DNA of 5,544 bases, from the NCBI GenBank assembly GCA_910588175.1, contig CAJUQQ010000096.1:1-5544 (forward strand). Reading direction: 5' to 3'. Below the pieces are notes generated by a model that ran no database searches, was not told the origin of the DNA, and was given only the letters and a program-made list of their open reading frames with translations. This stretch comes from an uncultured Oscillibacter sp. GTDB taxonomy: Bacteria; Bacillota; Clostridia; Oscillospirales; Oscillospiraceae. Below, one piece after another: positions 1 through 4,370 of the stretch (within the stretch, counting starts at the first letter, position 1; each line of letters starts with the position of its first letter). A program made the position numbers and the translations under genes.

Positions 1-697
1 CGATGCAGGAGGGCACGCCCTTGGTCTCTTTCGCCTTTTGAATGGCCTCGTAGATGGCCGTCACATCGTGGCCGTCGATCTCCTGGGTGTGGAGGCCGAA
101 GCCCTCCACCTTTTTCGCGATGTCTCCGTGGGCCAGGATATCGTCCGTAGAGCCGTCCAGCTGGTAGCCGTTGTTGTCGATGAAGTAGATGATGTTGTCC
201 AGCTTGTGGGCATAGGCGAAGTGGAAGCCCTCCCAGACCTGGCCCTCGTCCGCCTCGCCGTCGCCGATGACGCAGAAGACCGTGCTGTCCCGTCCGTCGA
301 TCTTATTGCCCAGGGCCGCGCCGGTGGCGGTGGAGACGCCCTGGCCCAGGGAGCCGGTGGTGAGGTCCACGCCGGGGGTGAGCTTGCGGTCCGTGTGGCT
401 GGGGAACTTGGTCCCCGGCTGATTCAGGGTGTACGCGTCTTCCATGGGATAGAAGCCCATCAGGCCGAAGGTGGCGTAGGCCACAGGTCCCGCGTGGCCC
501 TTGCTCAAAACCAGCCAGTCCCGGTCCTCCCAGCGGGGATTCTTCGGGTCGAACTTCATGACTTCGCCGTACAGCACCGCCATCAGGTCCGCCAAGTCCA
601 TGGACCCGCCTACGTGGCCGAAGCCCCGGCTGTGGATCACCTTCAGCGTCTCCAGCCGGATTTCAGCCGCAAGAACCTTGATATCTTTTTCATTCAT
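1..697 (-). CDS. Transketolase, N-terminal subunit (split transketolase; 3' end beyond the window)
   Basis: This is the thiamine-diphosphate-binding half of a transketolase; 232 codons are visible and the frame is still open at the left edge. Seen in the sequence: GHVGG near residue 27 (counterpart of the family GHPGG/GHIGG), SKGHA at 65-69, GSLGQG at 115-120, and the cofactor/Mg motif GDGEADEGQVWEG from 145 closing with NN at 175-176. In the family this subunit pairs with a separate C-terminal subunit to move two-carbon ketol units between sugar phosphates in the cytoplasm; that partner gene should follow beyond the window. The ATG at 697 is chosen because GGAAAGGA precedes it and its frame continues into the motifs; the ATG at 693 is out of frame. 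It starts 29 bases after the exporter stop, so the two are probably co-transcribed. Family assignment is secure; the actual sugar substrate is unknown, and specialised versions exist for apulose phosphate and sulfofructose. Confidence 0.95.
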   Translation of the reverse strand, partial: MNEKDIKVLAAEIRLETLKVIHSRGFGHVGGSMDLADLMAVLYGEVMKFDPKNPRWEDRDWLVLSKGHAGPVAYATFGLMGFYPMEDAYTLNQPGTKFPSHTDRKLTPGVDLTTGSLGQGVSTATGAALGNKIDGRDSTVFCVIGDGEADEGQVWEGFHFAYAHKLDNIIYFIDNNGYQLDGSTDDILAHGDIAKKVEGFGLHTQEIDGHDVTAIYEAIQKAKETKGVPSCI

Positions 698-726
698 CAG
701 GTTTTCTTCCTTTCCAAATCTGTGGT

Positions 727-1461
727 TTAAAGCAATTGCAGCAATGCGTAAATCGTTGTACTGACGCCTCCCAAAATAAAGACATAAATGATAATCCGGC
801 GTGAAAATCCATCGCTGATCCGTTTGTCCAGCAGCGCTCCCAGCGCCATTCCAGCCGCCGCAGCTGGAAGCGCCACGATGGAAAGCAGGATGCTTTCCTG
901 CCCATACATGCCCTCCGCCAGCAGCAGAATCATGCGGAATACGTTATCCAGCAGGAAAATGAAGCAGGCGTTGGCCCGGAACTCCTTCCGCTCGACGGCC
1001 ACCCGTTCCATATAGGCGAGAAACAACAGGTTGATGCCGAACAGGCCCGCCGTCAGGCCGGAAAAAAAGGAGGCCGCCGCTCGAATATATACGTTGGGCT
1101 TTGCGTTCGCGCCGGGCTTCCGGGTCAGCATCTCCAAGCCAAGGCCGATAATCAGCAAGCCCAAAACCAACTTCAATCCTTGGGGAGAGCCGAATTTCAG
1201 CAGCAGCGTGCCGGGGATGATGCCCAGCAGCACAAAGGCGGCAATGGGCAGGACGACCTTGGCGGAGAAGTGGTCCCGGTTTTTCCAGACCACATTAGCG
1301 TTCAGAATCAGGGACACCGGAGCAAGGCCCGGCGTAATGACGCTGTTGGGCAGGACTAGGGACAGCAGCGGCGTGGAGATCAGCGGATCGCCAAAGCCCG
1401 CCAGACCTTTCACAACAAAAGCGATGCAGACGCAGGCGAAATAGAAAACGATTTTTTCCAT
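727..1461 (-). CDS. TauE/SafE-family membrane exporter
   Basis: A 244-residue polytopic inner-membrane protein, the usual length for the TauE/SafE (sulfite exporter / permease) family. The two half-repeats show the glycine-rich signatures expected: KGLAGFGDPL at about 18-27 and AGLFGINLLFL at about 138-148. Hydrophobic stretches lie at roughly 4-20, 28-38, 43-58, 68-88, 96-112, 127-150, 162-182, 191-211 and 222-241. Family members move small anions, often sulfonates or sulfite, and sit next to sulfonate-degradation genes, although many are uncharacterised. The ATG at 1461 is well supported by GGAGG five bases upstream. The gene begins 12 bases after the small membrane protein ORF and ends 29 bases before the transketolase start, an operon arrangement. 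The role is inferred to be export of a product, or less likely uptake of a substrate, of the neighbouring pathway. Family confidence is high, substrate unknown. Confidence 0.88.
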   Translation of the reverse strand: MEKIVFYFACVCIAFVVKGLAGFGDPLISTPLLSLVLPNSVITPGLAPVSLILNANVVWKNRDHFSAKVVLPIAAFVLLGIIPGTLLLKFGSPQGLKLVLGLLIIGLGLEMLTRKPGANAKPNVYIRAAASFFSGLTAGLFGINLLFLAYMERVAVERKEFRANACFIFLLDNVFRMILLLAEGMYGQESILLSIVALPAAAAGMALGALLDKRISDGFSRRIIIYVFILGGVSTTIYALLQLL

Positions 1462-1473
1462 AAGCGCCTCCGG

Positions 1474-1599
1474 TTAATTGGACATCAGCGGGAGCGGAGA
1501 AGGCAGAATACCGCTGTTTCCCATGACGGTCATGATGAGGAATATACCCGCGATTCCAAGAATCAGGGCCAGCACAAGCGGCCAAATTTTCGCGTCCAT
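1474..1599 (-). CDS. Putative 41-residue single-helix membrane protein
   Basis: A short open frame of 41 codons with a charged N-terminus (MDAKIW), a strongly hydrophobic stretch at about residues 6-25 (PLVLALILGIAGIFLIMTVM) and a short proline/serine-rich tail. It looks like a one-pass membrane peptide. The exporter ribosome site follows its stop directly and the exporter starts 12 bases on, so it may be an accessory subunit or coupling peptide for that transporter; no family is recognised. A stop codon (TAG, 1608-1606) lies just upstream in frame, so ATG 1599 is the longest start. No good ribosome site is seen in the present sequence. The start lies only about 4 bases beyond the IS end. Before insertion the ORF would have begun 6 bases after the epimerase stop, where translational coupling could have replaced a ribosome site. 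Expression is doubtful now. It may not be a real gene; the hydrophobicity and tight spacing are the arguments for it. Confidence 0.5.
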   Translation of the reverse strand: MDAKIWPLVLALILGIAGIFLIMTVMGNSGILPSPLPLMSN

Positions 1600-1601
1600 C
1601 G

Positions 1602-1604
1602 GAG
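1602..1604 (-). repeat. IS core trinucleotide CTC, RE copy
   Basis: Minus-strand CTC at the RE/chromosome junction, identical to the LE copy at 3333-3331. CT is the probable exchanged core; the extra C makes the exact crossover ambiguous by one base. Confidence 0.65.
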
Positions 1605-1617
1605 TCTAATGGTATGA

Positions 1618-1623
1618 AGTCAA
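1618..1623 (-). promoter_or_regulatory. -35 element of the junction promoter (RE half)
   Basis: TTGACT, five of six consensus positions, faces out of the element. In the integrated state the hexamer 17 bp downstream is GATGGA (1600-1595), not a -10. When RE is joined to LE at the CT core, 15 RE bases (core included) plus 2 LE bases give exactly 17 bp to TATAAT. Confidence 0.68.
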
Positions 1624-1701
1624 GTAGGTGATGTAAGAAAAATTTGAAAAGAATCGGGAAAAAGGGGCCATTGGGGCAATAAGAAGGCAACACCACCCCA
1701 A

Positions 1702-1732
1702 GCCCTGTTCCTGCAAATTTTTGAAACAGGGC
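1702..1732 (-). repeat. Inverted repeat in the IS right end
   Basis: GCCCTGTTTC (1732-1723) and GGAACAGGGC (1711-1702) can pair in 9 of 10 positions around an 11-base AT-rich loop. No T-run follows on the minus strand, so it is not a classical terminator. It lies between the transposase stop and the RE end and may be a structural or protein-binding part of the RE. Confidence 0.55.
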
Positions 1733-1759
1733 CTGTTTGTCAGAGTGGTGAGCGTCAGC

Positions 1760-2983
1760 TCAGCTCTCCGGCGGGATATACAGGCGGTTGTCCATCAGCA
1801 GCCGATAGACCAACCGGACCAGTTTTCTGGCAGTTAAAGCGAGTGCGCGTTTATGCTGGAACTGATTGACCTCTTTGAACTTGAGGTCATAGTAGCGCCG
1901 GAACTCGGAGTCGCATCTTCTCACAGAGTTGGCGGCTTCCAGCAGATAGTAGCGGAGATAGCGGTTGCCGGATTTGATGAGCTTGGTGTGCTGAGCCTCG
2001 AAGTCGCCGGACTGGTGCTGCGTCCAGACAAGACCGGCGTATTTGGCGACAGAAGCCTGGGAATTGAAGCGGTGGACATCGCCGATCTCGGCGATGATAC
2101 CGGCGGAGTAGACCTTGCCGGTGCCGGGGATGGAAGTCAAGGTGTTGGGAATGATCTGGAACTGCTGCTCAATGGCCTTGTCCAACACTTTGATCTGCTT
2201 TTCCAGCGCCCGCATTGTGGCAATAGAAACGGCCATCGCTTGATTTACGGAATTATTTACAGTAACAGGCAAGCGATAGGAATTTCTGGCGGCGGCTTGA
2301 ATGGCCTTTGCCTTCGCCGCCGGATCTGCGAAGTTGCGCCCGGTTTCATCAATGAACCTGGTCAATTCATCCAGATCGGCGTAGGCCAGCTCATCCACCG
2401 TTTCAAACCGCTCCATGAGGGCGATGGTGGTGGCGCTGGAGTTGGCAATGTCCTTGTCTTGGGCTATGCCGGAGCACTTGAGGAACAAGTAATTGGCGAA
2501 GTGCTGCTTCTCCCGCGTCAGATTCTGCACAACGTCAAATCTTGCCCTGGTGAGGGTTTGCAGGGATTTGTAGCGGTGATCGTCCATGTAGACCTCCTTG
2601 CCGATCCTGCCGAAGCGGAGATGGTCGGCGATCACAAAGGCGTCCACCCAGTCGTTCTTGGGCAGATCCGGATAGGAGTCCTTGAACTTCTTGACCTGCT
2701 TGGGATTGAGCACATGGATCTTCCGCTGGTACCGCCCCAGCCGTCCATCTTCCCGGAGGGCGCAGACCAGCCCGTCTCCATAGATGGACGTGGCTTCCAG
2801 GCCAATCACCACACCGCTGAGCTGCATGGCCTCCAACGCCGACACGATCTTCTCTGACATCAGTTTAGCACCGCCCAGGTTGTTTTGCACGGAAAAACTG
2901 CTGTGTTTAGTGCCGTCCGGCTTCATTAGGTAGGTCACATTGTTTTTGCTGCTCACGTCAATGCCTACGAATAGTGGGTTCAC
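1760..2983 (-). CDS. IS110-family transposase (DEDD / Tnp_20 serine recombinase)
   Basis: A full-length 407-residue recombinase that moves the element by bridge-RNA-guided strand exchange. N-terminal RuvC-like domain: FVGIDVS with D9, GLEATS with E63, and KNDWVDAFVIADH with D111 and D114 complete the DEDD set. A helical, coiled-coil-like linker runs from about 150 to 280. The C-terminal Tnp_20 domain starts with the SIPG turn (284-287) and continues through YAGL, QSG and KSGNRYLR; S325 in QSG is the likely nucleophile by family comparison. The start is GTG at 2983, with GGGGAGGTG seven bases upstream. The ATG two bases earlier (2985) runs straight into TGA, so it cannot be the start. No frameshift or internal stop, and all catalytic residues are present, so the enzyme is probably active. 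Transcription in the integrated copy may come from a weak internal promoter; the strong one forms only after the ends join. Confidence 0.95.
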   Translation of the reverse strand: MNPLFVGIDVSSKNNVTYLMKPDGTKHSSFSVQNNLGGAKLMSEKIVSALEAMQLSGVVIGLEATSIYGDGLVCALREDGRLGRYQRKIHVLNPKQVKKFKDSYPDLPKNDWVDAFVIADHLRFGRIGKEVYMDDHRYKSLQTLTRARFDVVQNLTREKQHFANYLFLKCSGIAQDKDIANSSATTIALMERFETVDELAYADLDELTRFIDETGRNFADPAAKAKAIQAAARNSYRLPVTVNNSVNQAMAVSIATMRALEKQIKVLDKAIEQQFQIIPNTLTSIPGTGKVYSAGIIAEIGDVHRFNSQASVAKYAGLVWTQHQSGDFEAQHTKLIKSGNRYLRYYLLEAANSVRRCDSEFRRYYDLKFKEVNQFQHKRALALTARKLVRLVYRLLMDNRLYIPPES

Positions 2984-3039
2984 ATTTTCACCTCCCCGCG
3001 TGGAGATTTCAGGCCAGCGGGCTTTGAGATACCCATGAT

Positions 3040-3317
3040 ATCCGGAGCATCCGCAACCTCGCGTATCAGAATCATTCCGGGGCGGGCCGATGCGATAGTC
3101 CTCACTGCTAAAAGGGCGGCTCCGCTTCCGGCAAACAGCTAATGAGTTTGCAGCTAACTTCCGGTTCAGGGGAACGGACTCCGGATGAAGCAGCCTTACG
3201 GCTCAACAAGGTTACGTGGAACCTGACCCTGCTGTCCTACAGCTATTGTACCACAGGCATCTCTAAGCCTGTTGACCAATGAAGTGAACTAAGCAGACCC
3301 ACTCTAAATCGTCTGCA
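3040..3317 (-). ncRNA. Predicted IS110 bridge RNA (target- and donor-binding loops)
   Basis: Noncoding LE of the IS, read toward the transposase. Seen: a 5' stem-loop, GCAGAC (3316-3311) with GTCTGC (3298-3293); a second hairpin, ACAGGC (3272-3267) with GCCTGT (3258-3253); then a probable target-binding loop closed by GGGTCAGG (3229-3222) with CCTGAACC (3170-3163), 7 of 8 pairs. Its 5' side carries TCCACGTAACCT (3220-3209), 11 of 12 identical to the target flank 3343-3332. Its apex is AGCC-GTAA-GGCT (3203-3192). Its 3' side carries CGGAG (3183-3179), complementary to CTCCG at 1604-1600. A donor-binding loop is tentatively placed between GCAA (3151-3148) and TTGC, with CATTAG (3144-3139) equal to the RE end and CGAG (3061-3058) complementary to the core plus LE start. 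The 5' end is set from the -10 box; the 3' end is a guess. Known family: the IS621 bridge RNA, which is much shorter (about 177 nt). Confidence 0.72.
3245..3253 (-). promoter_or_regulatory. Possible internal extended -10 promoter in the LE
   Basis: TGGTACAAT fits an extended -10 (TG, one base, then TACAAT with five of six consensus positions). There is no convincing -35 17 bp upstream. A start about 7 bases downstream would give an RNA beginning just before the target-binding-loop stem and would also serve the transposase in the integrated copy. Confidence 0.3.
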
Positions 3318-3323
3318 AATCTT

Positions 3324-3329
3324 ATTATA
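3324..3329 (-). promoter_or_regulatory. -10 element of the junction promoter (LE half)
   Basis: A perfect TATAAT lies two bases inside the element from the CT core and about 8 bases before the first bridge-RNA stem. In the integrated state the hexamer 17 bp upstream is AAGGAC (3352-3347), a poor -35, so this promoter should be weak until the ends of the element are joined. Confidence 0.7.
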
Positions 3330-3330
3330 C

Positions 3331-3333
3331 GAG
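3331..3333 (-). repeat. IS core trinucleotide CTC, LE copy
   Basis: Minus-strand CTC at the chromosome/LE junction, just after the epimerase stop codon TAA (3337-3335) and one C. It pairs with the RE copy at 1604-1602 and defines the element ends. Confidence 0.65.
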
Positions 3334-3334
3334 G

Positions 3335-4153
3335 TTACATGGACAGGTCCTTGAGAAACATGAGGGCTCTTTGCGCCGCCTCCTCGCCGGTGGGCCAGGG
3401 AAGGCACTCCACAGACAGATAGCCGTCGTAGCCGATTTCCTCCAGGGCGTTTAAAATACAGCTGAAATCAAACTGCCCGCTGCCGGGATAGCGTCGGGAG
3501 TTGTCCGCCAGATGGAAGTAGCCCAGCTTCCCGCGGCACAGGCGAATGGCTTCTACCGGATCGCACTCGTCGATGCCCATGTGGAAGGTGTCCAGGTGGA
3601 CATAGCAGTTGTCCAGCTGATACTTCTCCAGGAAGTCCATGGTTTCCCTCGCCGTGGTGAAGATGTTCACCTCATAGCGGTTGATGACCTCCAGGTTCAG
3701 CTTGACGTTCCGTTCCGCGCCGTAGGAGGCCAGGACCCGCAGGTTCTTGGCCAGGCGGTCCAGGTACTTCTCCCGCTTCCCGCCCTTGGGAACGTTGCCC
3801 TTGACCCAGCCGATGACGATATCCGCCTCCAGCTTCTGGGCCATGTCGATGTACTGCCGCATTCCGTCCATGGTGGCGGAGACGATATAGGGCTCGTCGG
3901 CCACCAGACTGCACATGCCCTCCGTGTTCAGCCGCCCGGTGATGACCATGGATACCCGTGCCCCGGTGCGCTGGTAAGCGGCCCGAATGGCTTCATAGTC
4001 CAGCTCCACGTCTTCGCGGGTGTGGACCTCAATGGCGTCGCACCCCAGGTTTGACGCTGTTTGCAGATTTTCCTCCACCGTTCCTTGGAGCAGGATCGGT
4101 GCAGTGGCCGGAGCCTCGTCGGCGGAGGAAACGGCGAATTTCCATTGCTTCAT
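3335..4153 (-). CDS. Sugar epimerase/isomerase, TIM-barrel (tagatose/psicose 3-epimerase-like)
   Basis: A 272-residue cytoplasmic TIM-barrel enzyme of the xylose-isomerase-like / AP endonuclease 2 superfamily. The four metal ligands of ketose 3-epimerases are in place with the right spacing: E155 in NLEVINRYE, D188 in HLDTFHMG, H214 in YFHLADN and E249 in LSVECL. The accompanying stretch SRRYPGSGQFDF (219-230) is also typical, as are the strands IEVH (41-44) and VIGWVKG. Family members interconvert ketoses at C3 or isomerise aldoses and ketoses, usually with Mn2+ or Mg2+. ATG 4153 is supported by GGAG seven bases upstream. The reading frame ends in Met-TAA (stop 3337-3335), outside the inserted IS, so the gene is intact. 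It was probably followed directly by the small membrane protein gene before the IS landed. A terminator-like hairpin sits less than 20 bases upstream of its start. Exact substrate is not readable; hydroxypyruvate isomerase or an apiose-isomerase-like activity are alternatives. Confidence 0.88.
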   Translation of the reverse strand: MKQWKFAVSSADEAPATAPILLQGTVEENLQTASNLGCDAIEVHTREDVELDYEAIRAAYQRTGARVSMVITGRLNTEGMCSLVADEPYIVSATMDGMRQYIDMAQKLEADIVIGWVKGNVPKGGKREKYLDRLAKNLRVLASYGAERNVKLNLEVINRYEVNIFTTARETMDFLEKYQLDNCYVHLDTFHMGIDECDPVEAIRLCRGKLGYFHLADNSRRYPGSGQFDFSCILNALEEIGYDGYLSVECLPWPTGEEAAQRALMFLKDLSM

Positions 4154-4171
4154 ATAGACTCTCCAATCTCT

Positions 4172-4215
4172 GAAATAAAAGTGGAACGAGGGCCTCCCAG
4201 GGAGGCCCCCGCTCC
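4172..4215 (-). terminator. Terminator or attenuator hairpin before the epimerase gene
   Basis: On the minus strand GGAGCGGGGGCCTCCC (4215-4200) faces GGGAGGCCCTCGTTCC (4198-4183). All 16 positions pair in the RNA, two as G-U wobbles that would be mismatches in the plus-strand RNA; this points to minus-strand transcription. The tip must open to form a loop. ACTTTTATTTC follows, a fairly weak U-run. It could end the dehydrogenase transcript, but it also stands right before the epimerase ribosome site. Confidence 0.72.
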
Positions 4216-4248
4216 GGGAGAAAAGAAAATAGAGTAGGGCAAATCAGG

Positions 4249-4270
4249 TGAGAGCTAATCTAAGCTCTCA
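4249..4270. repeat. Perfect palindrome, possible operator or hairpin
   Basis: TGAGAGCT and AGCTCTCA are perfect 8-base arms around a 6-base spacer (aatcta on the plus strand). It lies in the leader between dehydrogenase and epimerase. The symmetry would suit a dimeric regulator, or a hairpin without a T-run; nothing in the window tells which. Confidence 0.45.
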
Positions 4271-4345
4271 ATAAAAACCATCCGCGTTGTCGAGTGACCA
4301 GCCAAGATAATCGCCGGTCTTGGTAACGAGATAAAGTTCTTTTGG
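4268..4345 (-). pseudogene. Possible C-terminal gene remnant in the intergenic leader
   Basis: Between TAG (4348-4346) and TGA (4270-4268) runs a 25-codon frame without a start codon, reading PKELYLVTKTGDYLGW and then SLDNADGFY. The composition looks like a protein C-terminus rather than random intergenic DNA. With the adjoining hairpin it may be part of a dispersed clostridial repeat. No family is recognised, and it is too short to be sure. Confidence 0.25.
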
Positions 4346-4346
4346 C

Positions 4347-4368
4347 TACTTTTCTTTCAAGAAAAGTA
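4347..4368. repeat. Perfect hairpin just after the dehydrogenase stop
   Basis: TACTTTTCTT and AAGAAAAGTA are perfect 10-base arms around a 2-base spacer, two bases downstream of the dehydrogenase TAA. The stem is AT-rich and no T-run follows on the minus strand, so it is not a classical terminator. It could protect the 3' end of the mRNA or belong to a dispersed palindromic repeat. Confidence 0.55.
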
Positions 4369-4370
4369 AC

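Larger units (their letters stand above)
1603..3333 (-). mobile_element. IS110-family (IS110 group) insertion sequence with bridge RNA locus
   Basis: A complete element of about 1.73 kb holding one transposase gene, about 350 noncoding bases upstream of it (left end, LE, on the right in this window) and about 155 downstream (right end, RE). The long noncoding part lies upstream of the transposase, which fits the IS110 group rather than IS1111. I place the ends at a shared CTC: minus-strand AGACTCCG at 1607-1600 and ACCTCGTA at 3334-3328. Three things support this: joining the ends there gives 17 bp between a -35 and a -10; a 12-base stretch inside the LE matches the flank up to that CT in 11 positions; and the CT core is the one known for IS621. 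There are no terminal inverted repeats and no target duplication beyond the shared core, as usual for the family. It sits between the epimerase stop and the start of the small ORF. Ends could be off by one or two bases because CTC is shared. Confidence 0.88.

Noticed and set aside
38..730. Long plus-strand open frame opposite the transketolase gene
   Set aside because: It is the antisense shadow of a gene with clear thiamine-diphosphate motifs; its own translation has low complexity (V, D, A, G) and no recognisable domain.
1295..1696. 133-codon minus-strand frame across the IS right end and into the exporter gene
   Set aside because: It overlaps the exporter out of frame, crosses the predicted IS end and has no recognisable domain.
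1702..1732. RE hairpin as a rho-independent terminator for the transposase
   Set aside because: The stem is followed by TTGGGGTGG on the minus strand, with no U-run.
1853..2857. 334-codon plus-strand open frame opposite the transposase
   Set aside because: Antisense shadow; the minus-strand frame has the full DEDD/Tnp_20 motif set and a strong ribosome site.
2980..2985. ATG at 2985 as the transposase start
   Set aside because: It is followed immediately by TGA; the overlapping GTG at 2983 opens the real frame.
1603..3333. Terminal inverted repeats and long target duplications at the IS ends
   Set aside because: None seen; only the three-base CTC is shared, as expected for IS110-type elements.
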